From Iamia sp035765045 (GTDB lineage: Bacteria > Actinomycetota > Acidimicrobiia > Acidimicrobiales > Iamiaceae), in the NCBI GenBank assembly GCA_035765045.1, contig DASTYI010000036.1, positions 1-14,714 of the forward strand: a stretch of DNA of 14,714 nucleotides. The letters run 5' to 3'. Shown here one piece after another: positions 5,813-11,701 of the stretch; position 1 is the stretch's first letter; every line of letters starts with the position of its first letter. The position numbers and the translations under genes are program-made. The notes beneath the pieces are model-generated. The model was not told the DNA's origin. It worked only from the letters and a program-made list of their open reading frames with translations, and did not search any database.

Positions 5813-7115
5813 GCCGTTGGCGTTGGCGGCGGCGATCGTGCTGCTGGCCGCGAACGGGTTCTTCGTGGCCGCCGAGTTCGCCCTGCTGGCCGCCCGCCGG
5901 TCGCGCATCGAGCAGCTGGCCTCCGAGGGCGACAAGCGGGCCCACCACGCCCTCCGGGGGATCAAGGAGCTGTCGCTGATGCTGGCCGGCGCCCAGCTCG
6001 GCATCACGATCTGCTCGCTGCTGCTCGGCGCCGTGGCCGAGCCCGCCGTGGCCCACCTGATCGAGGACGCCCTCCACCCGCTCGACCTCCACGAGGCGGT
6101 CAGCCACGGCATCGCCTTCGCCATCGCCCTGACCCTCGTCGTGTTCCTCCACATGGTGGTGGGCGAGATGGCGCCCAAGTCGTGGGCGATCGCCCACCCG
6201 GAGTCCTCGGCCCTCGCCCTGGCCCGCCCGTTCCGCGCCTTCGCCCTCGTCTTCCGGCCGGTGATCGCCGTGCTCAACCTCCTCGCCAACTCGCTGGTGA
6301 AGCTGGTCGGCGTCGAGCCCCAGCCCGAGCTGGCGATGGCCCACGCCCCCTCGGACCTCCTGCTCCTGCTCGACGAGTCGGCCGGCCACGGCTCGATCGC
6401 CGCCGAGGAGCACCGCCTCCTCAGCCGCTCGCTCGAGCTGTCGGGCCTCGACGCCAGCGCGGCGATGACGCCCCGGCGCGACATCGTCGCCGTCGAGGAG
6501 TGGGCCAAGGCCGCCGACGTCGCCGCCCTGGCCCGGACCTCGGGGCGGTCGCGGATCCTCGTCCACGGCGGCGACCTCGACCACGTCGTCGGCGCCGTCC
6601 ACGCCAAGGACATCCTCCTCGTCGACCCGGTCGACCGGATGAAGGTCACCGCCGGCGAGCTGTCCCGCCCGGTGCCCGCCACCCACGAGCACCACCGGCT
6701 GGAGGACCTGCTGGTCGAGATGCGCTCGGCCCACCAGATGCTCACCGTCGTGGTCGACGAGCACGGCGTGGTGGTCGGGATCGTGACGCTGGAGGACGTG
6801 CTCGAGGAGCTGATCGGCGACTTCGAGGACGAGACCGACCGCCGGGGCCGCCGCTGCCGTCCGGTCGGCGACCGGGTGTTCCGGCTCGACGGCGGGCTCC
6901 GTCCCGACGAGCTGGCCGAGGAGACCGGCGTCGTCCTGCCCGACGGCGACTGGGACACGGTCGCCGGGTTCGTGATCGCCGCCCTCGACCGGGTCCCGGT
7001 GCTCGGCGACGAGCTGGTCGTCGACGGCTCGACGTTCCGGGTGGCCCGGGTCGACGGCTACGCCATCACCGAGATCCGCCTCGAGGTCGCCCCACCCACC
7101 CCCGAGGAGAGCTGA
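5805..7115 (+). CDS. CNNM/CorC (hemolysin C) family membrane protein, paralogue 3
   Basis: A 436-residue CNNM/CorC protein. The transmembrane domain covers about 1-190 (NGFFVAAEFALLAARRSR from 17, AGAQLGITICSLLLG at 61-75, VVGEMAPKSWAIAHPE at 118-133). The CBS pair lies about 218-342 (VVGAVHAKDILLVDP; GIVTLEDVLEELIGDFEDETD), and the CorC_HlyC domain about 352-427 (GDWDTVAG). The expected role is divalent-cation efflux or homeostasis at the cytoplasmic membrane. The ATG has GGAGG (5794-5798) 6 bases upstream; that site lies just after the last palindromic repeat, so folding of the array could affect its access. Its stop overlaps the exonuclease start by one base (TGATG), indicating translational coupling. 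Confidence 0.92.
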   Translation: MSTPLALAAAIVLLAANGFFVAAEFALLAARRSRIEQLASEGDKRAHHALRGIKELSLMLAGAQLGITICSLLLGAVAEPAVAHLIEDALHPLDLHEAVSHGIAFAIALTLVVFLHMVVGEMAPKSWAIAHPESSALALARPFRAFALVFRPVIAVLNLLANSLVKLVGVEPQPELAMAHAPSDLLLLLDESAGHGSIAAEEHRLLSRSLELSGLDASAAMTPRRDIVAVEEWAKAADVAALARTSGRSRILVHGGDLDHVVGAVHAKDILLVDPVDRMKVTAGELSRPVPATHEHHRLEDLLVEMRSAHQMLTVVVDEHGVVVGIVTLEDVLEELIGDFEDETDRRGRRCRPVGDRVFRLDGGLRPDELAEETGVVLPDGDWDTVAGFVIAALDRVPVLGDELVVDGSTFRVARVDGYAITEIRLEVAPPTPEES

Positions 7116-7999
7116 TGGAGATCCACCTGGTCGACGGGACCTACGAGCTGTTCCGGTACTTCTACGCCCCGGGGCCGGGACACGTCACCGACGGCGGGCG
7201 CGAGGTGGGCGCCACCCGGGCGACGGTCGGCTCGATCCTGCGGATGCTGGAGGAGGGGGCGACCCACGTCGGGGTGGCGACCGACCACGTCATCGAGTCG
7301 TTCCGCAACGACCTGTGGCCCGGCTACAAGGACGGCTCCGGCGTCGACCCGGACCTGAAGCAGCAGTTCCCGCTGCTGGAGGAGGTCCTGGAGGGGGCCG
7401 GCATCTGCACGATGGCGATGGTCGAGGTCGAAGCCGACGACGCCCTCGGGGCCATGGCCGTGCGGGCCGCCGCCGACGACGCCGTCGAGCGGGTGGTGAT
7501 CTGCACGCCGGACAAGGACCTGGCCCAGGTCGTCGGGGGCAAGGTCGTGCAGATGGACCGGCGCAAGGGCGTCACCATCGACGCCGCCGGGGTCGAGGAG
7601 AAGTACGGCGTGCCGCCGGCGTCGATCCCCGACTGGCTGGGCCTGGTCGGCGACTCGGCCGACGGCTTCCCCGGGCTGCCCGGGTGGGGCGCCAAGTCGG
7701 CGGCCGCCGTGCTGCGGGCCTTCGGCCGGATCGAGGACATCCCGGCCGACCCGGCGACGTGGCACATCAACGTGCGGGGGGCGGCGGCCCTGGCGGCGAC
7801 GCTGGCCGAGCACAAGGCCGAGGCCCTGCTGTTCAAGCGGATCGCCACCCTCGAGCTCGACGCCCCCGTCCCCGACGAGGTCGAGGCGCTGCGCTGGACG
7901 GGCCCGGCCGACGGCTTCGCCGACCTCGCCGCCGCCATCGACGCCCCCGCCCTGGCCGAGCGGGCCGACGCCCTGGCCGAGGCCCGCTCGCGGGCCTGA
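7115..7999 (+). CDS. Stand-alone 5'-3' exonuclease (DNA polymerase I 5'-nuclease / FEN-like domain)
   Basis: A 294-residue protein equal to the N-terminal 5'-nuclease domain of DNA polymerase I without the polymerase part. Such enzymes remove RNA primers and cut flap DNA using two metal ions. The acidic metal-binding residues are visible: Asp7 in HLVDGTYELFR; Glu106, Asp108 and Asp109 in EVEADDA; Asp133 and Asp135 in TPDKDL; Asp180 and Asp183 in GDSADGFPG. ESFRNDLWPGYK at 61-72 is the helical-arch segment. GDSADGFPGLPGWGAKSA (179-196) is the helix-hairpin-helix DNA-binding motif. The start is fixed by the one-base overlap with CNNM paralogue 3 and a GAGGAG at 7104-7109. No functional link between ion transport and this nuclease is known to me; the coupling may only serve expression. 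It probably supplements a separate polA. Confidence 0.92.
   Translation: MEIHLVDGTYELFRYFYAPGPGHVTDGGREVGATRATVGSILRMLEEGATHVGVATDHVIESFRNDLWPGYKDGSGVDPDLKQQFPLLEEVLEGAGICTMAMVEVEADDALGAMAVRAAADDAVERVVICTPDKDLAQVVGGKVVQMDRRKGVTIDAAGVEEKYGVPPASIPDWLGLVGDSADGFPGLPGWGAKSAAAVLRAFGRIEDIPADPATWHINVRGAAALAATLAEHKAEALLFKRIATLELDAPVPDEVEALRWTGPADGFADLAAAIDAPALAERADALAEARSRA
7980..7997 (+). other. GC-rich hairpin at the 3' end of the exonuclease gene
   Basis: AGGCCCG (7980-7986) pairs perfectly with CGGGCCT (7991-7997) around a CTCG loop. It covers the last codons and the first base of the stop. It is the first of four hairpins clustered over about 230 bases at the end of the operon. Confidence 0.5.
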
Positions 8000-8020
8000 C
8001 GCCGGGCGGGCGCGACGAGA

Positions 8021-8055
8021 TCCGGGCGACCCCCCGCCAGAGGTCGTCGCCCGGA
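8021..8055 (+). other. Hairpin downstream of the exonuclease gene
   Basis: A perfect 10-bp inverted repeat, TCCGGGCGAC (8021-8030) with GTCGCCCGGA (8046-8055), with a 15-base loop, 21 bases after the exonuclease stop. It may contribute to 3'-end formation. Confidence 0.45.
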
Positions 8056-8072
8056 CCGCAGCGACCGGAAGC

Positions 8073-8109
8073 GGTGGCGTGGGGCGCCCCTCCCGCGCTC
8101 CACGCCACC
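8073..8109 (+). terminator. Probable transcription terminator of the CNNM-CNNM-exonuclease operon
   Basis: A 15-bp stem (8073-8087 with 8095-8109) in which every position pairs, one as G-U, closed by a CCCTCCC loop. It is the strongest hairpin in this region and lies 73 bases after the stop codon. There is no T-tract, which is common for terminator-like hairpins in high-GC actinobacteria, so termination is inferred from strength and position. Confidence 0.55.
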
Positions 8110-8181
8110 ACCTTCGCGGTGTACCCCCGACGTCCAGGGTCTCCTCGGACGTCTCCCCCTGCTTCCCCCCGGAAGTGCAGC

Positions 8182-8209
8182 TCGGTGGTGGAGTTGCCTC
8201 CACCACCGA
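8182..8209. terminator. Second terminator-like hairpin
   Basis: A perfect 12-bp stem, TCGGTGGTGGAG (8182-8193) with CTCCACCACCGA (8198-8209), closed by a TTGC tetraloop. It has no T-tract. It may be a back-up terminator for the upstream operon or a boundary element before the promoter region of the sugar-dehydrogenase gene. Confidence 0.45.
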
Positions 8210-8417
8210 TCGACCGTCTCGGATCCCCCGAACCAAGATGACCGTGGGCGGTGTCTACATCGCGTGCGCTGCGTCACACCCAACTGCTGTCGCACACTGT
8301 GCAAGAACTTCGCCGCCAAGCCCATGGCTCGATCGGGTGGTTTCTGAACTAGTCACCATTTTCTCCGCCGTCGTCCCCACCCCGGCGCTCCGCCCACCAG
8401 GGGTTTCTCGACGCAAC

Positions 8418-8442
8418 GTGCGATCGCCCGTACGGATCGCAC
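8418..8442. promoter_or_regulatory. Candidate operator dyad upstream of the sugar-dehydrogenase-like gene
   Basis: GTGCGATC (8418-8425) and GATCGCAC (8435-8442) form a perfect 8-bp dyad with a 9-base centre that includes the palindrome CCGTACGG (8428-8435). It ends 6 bases before a TTGACA hexamer. The geometry suits a dimeric repressor or activator site, but the regulator is unknown. Confidence 0.35.
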
Positions 8443-8448
8443 CGGAAA

Positions 8449-8454
8449 TTGACA
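8449..8454 (+). promoter_or_regulatory. Candidate -35 element (TTGACA) for the sugar-dehydrogenase-like gene
   Basis: A perfect consensus TTGACA hexamer lies 104 bases before the ATG, in the least GC-rich part of the region. No good TANNNT hexamer follows at 16-18 bases; the corresponding segment falls in the 16-bp inverted repeat beginning at 8471 (TGTGGG at 8472-8477). The promoter call is therefore only partial. Confidence 0.35.
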
Positions 8455-8470
8455 GTTTGCACCACGCATC

Positions 8471-8486
8471 GTGTGGGAGCGGCCAC
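8471..8486. repeat. 16-bp inverted repeat, left copy (pairs with 9727-9742)
   Basis: GTGTGGGAGCGGCCAC here is the exact reverse complement of GTGGCCGCTCCCACAC at 9727-9742. Together the copies bracket the sugar-dehydrogenase-like gene at a distance of about 1.27 kb. The identity does not extend beyond 16 bases on either side. Confidence 0.6.
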
Positions 8487-8558
8487 GGACACACACGGTG
8501 AGCGTCAGGGCACGTGGTGCGCGACGCTGGTTTGCGCTCCGCCCCGAGGAGGGTCCCC

Positions 8559-9695
8559 ATGGCCACGTCCCCCGCTCCCCGCCGCCCCCGGCGGCGTGTC
8601 GCCGTCGCCGTGGTGGCCGCCGCGCTGGCCGCCACCGCCCTGGCCGGCTGCGAGCCCCCCACGCTCGCCGCCCGGACCGTCGTCAGCGGGCGCGCCGACG
8701 TCTGGGAGATCGCCTTCACCCCGGCCGGGACGATGCTCTGGACCGAGCGGGGCGGCCGGATCATGAAGCGCACCACGGCGGGCGCCGTGTCCCCGGTGAG
8801 CGCCGACCTCTCGGGGCTGCGGGTGGCAGGCGAGACCGGGCTGATGGGCCTGGCCGTCGACCCCTCGTTCCGCACGAACAAGCGCATCTACACCTGCATG
8901 GGGTACGCGAGCGGGGGCACCACCGACGTGCGGGTCGTCCCCTGGGTGTTCAACGAGGCGGGCACAGCGCTGACCCGGCGGGCCCCGATCGTCACCGGGC
9001 TGCCCGCCACCAGCGGGCGCCACGGCGGCTGCCGGCTGCTGTTCGACGCCAGCCGCCGGCTCTACGTCGGCACCGGCGACGCCGCCATCGGCACCACGCC
9101 CCAGGACCTCACCAGCCTCGGCGGCAAGATCCTGCGGGTCGACCCCGACACCGGGGCGGGCACGGCCGGCAACCCCTTCGCCGACAGCAGCAACGCCAAC
9201 ACCCGGCGGATCTGGAGCTACGGCCACCGCAACGTCCAGGGCCTCGCCATCCGGCCCGCCAACGGCACCCTCTGGTCGGCCGAGCACGGGCCCGACCGCG
9301 ACGACGAGGTCAACCGGGCCGTCGCCGGCAACTTCGGCTGGAACCCGGTGCCCGGGTACGACGAGGGCGTCCCGATGACCGACACGGCCGAGTTCCCCGA
9401 CGCCAAGCGGGCCCGCTGGTCGTCGGGCTCGCCCACGGTCGCCACCGCCGGGATCACCTGGCTCGACGGCGAGCGGTGGGGCACGTGGGACGACCACCTC
9501 GTCGTCGCCACCCTCAAGGGCCAGCGGCTCCTGCTGTTCCGCCCCGAGAGCGACGGCCGGATCACCCTGGTCTCGACCCTCTACCAAGGCACCTACGGCC
9601 GCATCCGGGCCGTCCGCCAGGGCCCCGACGGCAACCTCTACATCGGCACCTCGAACGGCAGCCAGGACCGCATCATCCGCATCACCCCGAGCTGA
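8559..9695 (+). CDS. Lipoprotein of the PQQ-dependent glucose/sorbosone dehydrogenase family
   Basis: A 378-residue exported beta-propeller protein of the GSDH family, whose characterised members oxidise sugars with bound PQQ and Ca2+. It begins with an Arg-rich region and a hydrophobic segment ending in the lipobox LAGC, so Cys31 should be lipidated and the protein anchored outside the membrane. Propeller motifs follow: GETGLMGLAVDPSF (91-104), RHGGCRLLFD (154-163, with His155 aligned to the family catalytic His), RRLYVGTGDA, LGGKILRVDP (188-197), YGHRNVQGLA (221-230, Arg224), EHGPDRDDEVN (242-252) and GNFGWNP. The ATG at 8559 is preferred over the earlier frame opening at 8514 because GAGGAGGG (8546-8553) sits 5 bases upstream and the signal peptide starts there. 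The actual sugar substrate, and whether PQQ is made by this organism, are unknown. Confidence 0.9.
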   Translation: MATSPAPRRPRRRVAVAVVAAALAATALAGCEPPTLAARTVVSGRADVWEIAFTPAGTMLWTERGGRIMKRTTAGAVSPVSADLSGLRVAGETGLMGLAVDPSFRTNKRIYTCMGYASGGTTDVRVVPWVFNEAGTALTRRAPIVTGLPATSGRHGGCRLLFDASRRLYVGTGDAAIGTTPQDLTSLGGKILRVDPDTGAGTAGNPFADSSNANTRRIWSYGHRNVQGLAIRPANGTLWSAEHGPDRDDEVNRAVAGNFGWNPVPGYDEGVPMTDTAEFPDAKRARWSSGSPTVATAGITWLDGERWGTWDDHLVVATLKGQRLLLFRPESDGRITLVSTLYQGTYGRIRAVRQGPDGNLYIGTSNGSQDRIIRITPS

Positions 9696-9696
9696 G

Positions 9697-9727
9697 CCGC
9701 CTCAAGGTGCCAGGCACCTTGAGGCGG
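9697..9727. terminator. 31-bp perfect palindrome, likely bidirectional terminator or repeat
   Basis: Two 15-base arms (9697-9711 and 9713-9727) are exact reverse complements with a single A between them; the core reads AAGGTGCCAGGCACCTT. It starts right after the stop of the sugar-dehydrogenase-like gene, in a convergent gap, where a two-way terminator would be useful. With only a one-base centre the RNA hairpin must open a few central pairs. Very similar core palindromes recur in many bacterial genomes as intergenic repeats in my recollection, so it may belong to a mobile repeat family. Confidence 0.6.
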
Positions 9728-9742
9728 TGGCCGCTCCCACAC
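9727..9742. repeat. 16-bp inverted repeat, right copy (pairs with 8471-8486)
   Basis: The exact reverse complement of 8471-8486. Its first base is shared with the last base of the 31-bp palindrome, so the right boundary of the bracketed gene is a compound structure. Confidence 0.6.
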
Positions 9743-9764
9743 AGGAACCGGTTCTCGTCGGATG

Positions 9765-9784
9765 AGGTCGCGTAGGCGCGACCT
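9765..9784. other. Hairpin in the convergent intergenic region
   Basis: AGGTCGCG (9765-9772) pairs perfectly with CGCGACCT (9777-9784) around a TAGG loop. Together with the GAACCGGTTC palindrome at 9745-9754 it makes the 9696-9854 gap unusually rich in dyads. It may help terminate the minus-strand ligase operon, whose last gene ends at 9855. Confidence 0.45.
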
Positions 9785-9854
9785 GGGCGCGCCGGAACGG
9801 CTGAGCCACCAGCGGCAGCCGAGCGGTTCGGGGATGGCGGGCGGGCCGGCGGGA

Positions 9855-10460
9855 TCAGCGGGGCGGGATCTCGGGCGCCTGGCTGCACGGCACCCAGGCG
9901 ATCGGGTAGCTGGCCGGGACCACCACCTCGGGGCTGAAGGCGACCTCCTCGCCCCCGGCCGCCAGCGCCGCCTCGCGCACGGCGGCGAAGGACGTGGTGA
10001 CGACCCAGCGCTCGCCGGCGACGAGGGCGTAGCGGGCGCGGGCGAGCGCCTCCTCCTCGGTCTCGCCCGGGCAGCCGTTGGGCGTCCACCCGCCGGAGAG
10101 GTCGTCGAAGTAGGCCAGCAACCCGGCCATGGCCTCGTCGTCGGCCGCGACGTGGATGCCGGCGACGGCCCGCCCGTCGCGCCCGCAGAGCGCCGACCCC
10201 TCGATGCCGGGCAGCGGGAGGGCGCCGTCGAAGGCCTGGTCGACCGAGCCGTCGCAGCCGAGGGCGATCAGCAGGGCGTCGACCGAGTCGACCACCGTCG
10301 GGGCCGGCGCCGTCGTCGTGCTCGTCTCGGGATCGGCCTCCTCGGCGCCGGCGTCGTCCGACCCGCCGTCGCCCAGGGCCCACACGGCGACGAAGAGCCC
10401 GATGCCCGTCGCCAGGGCGACGAGGACCACCACCGCCGCACCCCTCCTCCCCCGCGGCAT
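9855..10460 (-). CDS. Small membrane-anchored exported protein of unknown function
   Basis: A 201-residue protein not recognised as any family. It has a short basic N-terminus (MPRGRRG), one hydrophobic segment at about 8-29 (a membrane anchor or uncleaved signal) and an acidic and Thr/Pro-rich linker (about 30-55). A compact domain follows, with Cys69, Cys92, Cys130 and Cys192; four cysteines outside the membrane could form two disulfides. A segment near 58-75 (VVDSVDALLIALGCDGSVD) and ARARYALVAGERWVVTTS at about 140-157 are the most structured-looking parts. The start codon shares one base with the stop of the upstream ligase gene (TGATG), so it should be translationally coupled. No link to DNA ligation is apparent. 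Confidence 0.72.
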   Translation of the reverse strand: MPRGRRGAAVVVLVALATGIGLFVAVWALGDGGSDDAGAEEADPETSTTTAPAPTVVDSVDALLIALGCDGSVDQAFDGALPLPGIEGSALCGRDGRAVAGIHVAADDEAMAGLLAYFDDLSGGWTPNGCPGETEEEALARARYALVAGERWVVTTSFAAVREAALAAGGEEVAFSPEVVVPASYPIAWVPCSQAPEIPPR

Positions 10461-11548
10461 CACGCCCGCCCCAGGACCTCGGCCAGCTCCACCGGGGGGA
10501 CGACCTCGAGCTGGTCGTAGCGGCACGACTCGGGGTCGCGGTCGGGGCGCCAGCGGACGAAGGTGCTGGTGGCCCGGAAGCGACCGTGGTCGACCCGCTC
10601 GTAGGACACCTCGGCCACCCGCTCGCAGCGCAGCGGGACGAAGGAGAGGTCCTTCTTGCCGTTCCACCGCGACGGGCTGCCGGGCATGCGGCCGTCGGCG
10701 TGGGCGGCGGGGTCCATCCACTCGCCCCAGGGGTGGCGGGCGAACGCCTCGTGGTCGTCGGGGTCGATCACCAGCGGGGCCAGCTCGGCGAGGAGGGCCC
10801 GGCGGTCGGCGGCCTTGAACGAGGCGGCGACGCCGACGCTGTGGAGCCGGCCGTCGTCGTCGTGGATGCCGAGCAGCAGCGAGCCCACCCCCTCGCCGTC
10901 CTTGTGGAGCCGGTAGCCGGCCACCACCACGTCGGCCGTGCGGCGGTGCTTGATCTTCACCCAGCCCCGCTTGCCCGGCGTGTAGGCACCGTCGACCGGC
11001 TTGCCGATCACCCCGTCGAGCCCGGCGCCCTCGAAGCGGACGAACCAGTCGTGGGCGGTCTCGCGGTCGTAGGTGCCCTGGTTGAGGTGGACCTGCGGGC
11101 CCGGCGTGACCGCCTCCTCCAGCCGGGGCCGGCGCTCGGTGAAGGGCAGGTCGAGGAGGCTGGCGTCGCCCACGGCGAGGACGTCGAAGGCCACCACCTC
11201 CGACGGGGTCTGCTCCGCCAGCATCCGCACCCGGCTCTCGGCCGGGTGGATCCGCTGGCCCAGCAGGTCGAAGTCGAGCCCGTCGGCGGTGGGCACCACG
11301 ATCTCGCCGTCGACGACCGCCCGCTCGGGCAGGGCGGCGCGCAGCGGGTCGAGGATCTCGGGGAAGTAGCGGGTGAGGGGCCGGCCGTTGCGCGACGCCA
11401 GCTCGATCTCGTCGCCGTCGCGCAGCACGAGCACCCGGAAGCCGTCCCACTTGGGCTCGAACCACCACTCGCCCGGCTCCCCCGGCGGCAGCTCCTTGCT
11501 GGCCTTGGCCAGCATCGGCGTGATCGGCAGGTCGAGCGGGAGATCCAC
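10460..11548 (-). CDS. ligC: ATP-dependent DNA ligase, LigC type
   Basis: A 362-residue ATP-dependent DNA ligase resembling mycobacterial LigC, which starts similarly (MDLP...PMLAKA). It seals nicks through a Lys-AMP intermediate. The adenylation motif is KWDGFR at 33-38 with nucleophile Lys33. Further motifs are SRNGR (52-56), VDGEIV (79-84), VVAFDVLAVGD (118-128), GLDGVIGK (176-183) and GWVKIK (195-200). The rest is an OB-fold domain. There are no LigD polymerase or phosphoesterase domains. In mycobacteria LigC supports back-up repair, including base-excision and Ku-independent end joining; that role is inferred here. No Ku gene is in the window. The GTG start at 11546-11548 is supported by a TACGGT exactly 7 bases upstream, indicating a leaderless transcript. 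Confidence 0.93.
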   Translation of the reverse strand: MDLPLDLPITPMLAKASKELPPGEPGEWWFEPKWDGFRVLVLRDGDEIELASRNGRPLTRYFPEILDPLRAALPERAVVDGEIVVPTADGLDFDLLGQRIHPAESRVRMLAEQTPSEVVAFDVLAVGDASLLDLPFTERRPRLEEAVTPGPQVHLNQGTYDRETAHDWFVRFEGAGLDGVIGKPVDGAYTPGKRGWVKIKHRRTADVVVAGYRLHKDGEGVGSLLLGIHDDDGRLHSVGVAASFKAADRRALLAELAPLVIDPDDHEAFARHPWGEWMDPAAHADGRMPGSPSRWNGKKDLSFVPLRCERVAEVSYERVDHGRFRATSTFVRWRPDRDPESCRYDQLEVVPPVELAEVLGRA

Positions 11549-11555
11549 CTACGCG

Positions 11556-11561
11556 ACCGTA
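11556..11561 (-). promoter_or_regulatory. Candidate -10 element of a leaderless ligC transcript
   Basis: On the minus strand TACGGT (TANNNT) lies 7 bases before the GTG start, the same geometry as for the GGT and carboxylase genes. It overlaps the palindrome CCGTACGG (11557-11564), also present at 8428-8435. The small dyad GTCGGC/GCCGAC (11566-11580) lies just upstream and might be an operator. Confidence 0.5.
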
Positions 11562-11641
11562 CGGCGTCGGCGGAGCCGACACGCTCAGGGCGGTGGGCGG
11601 GGTCGGAGGACGTCGTACGTGGTGGGTGCGACAGTGGCGCC

Positions 11642-11701
11642 GTGAACCGGTTCGGCGGGAGCGGGCAACACCGGGCGTGGGACAGCGCCATGGGTGGATG
11701 A
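11642..11701 (+). CDS. Possible 19-residue leader ORF ahead of the sigma factor
   Basis: GTG at 11642 opens a 19-codon frame (MNRFGGSGQHRAWDSAMGG) whose TGA (11699-11701) overlaps the sigma-factor ATG as ATGA. A GACAGT hexamer 6 bases before the GTG is an imperfect TANNNT, compatible with leaderless initiation. The sigma gene itself lacks a ribosome-binding site at proper spacing (only GGGTGG directly abutting the ATG), so translation by coupling from this ORF is a reasonable explanation. The peptide has no recognised similarity. It may also be a chance frame. Confidence 0.38.
   Translation: MNRFGGSGQHRAWDSAMGG

Larger units (their letters stand above)
8000..8558. other. Non-coding region: hairpin cluster, then regulatory DNA
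   Basis: These 559 bases hold no convincing gene. The first part (to about 8210) contains three strong hairpins, annotated separately. The second part (about 8220-8470) is clearly less GC-rich than the coding DNA and contains AT-richer patches such as TTTCTGAACTAG near 8340, as expected of a promoter region. The open frames crossing it (for example from 8238 to 8501, 87 codons) lack the strong third-position GC bias of the real genes and run over the hairpins and the inverted repeat. Confidence 0.75.

Noticed and set aside
8238..8501. 87-codon plus-strand frame in the intergenic region
   Set aside because: Codon third positions are not GC-biased as in every real gene here, there is no ribosome site, and the candidate operator and TTGACA lie inside it.
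8255..8887. 210-codon minus-strand frame covering the non-coding region and the start of the sugar-dehydrogenase gene
   Set aside because: It is antisense to the signal peptide and promoter region, crosses the 16-bp inverted repeat, and lacks any recognisable motif.
8471..9742. A complete insertion sequence bounded by the 16-bp inverted repeats
   Set aside because: The enclosed gene is a GSDH-family lipoprotein, not a transposase, and no flanking target duplication was found.
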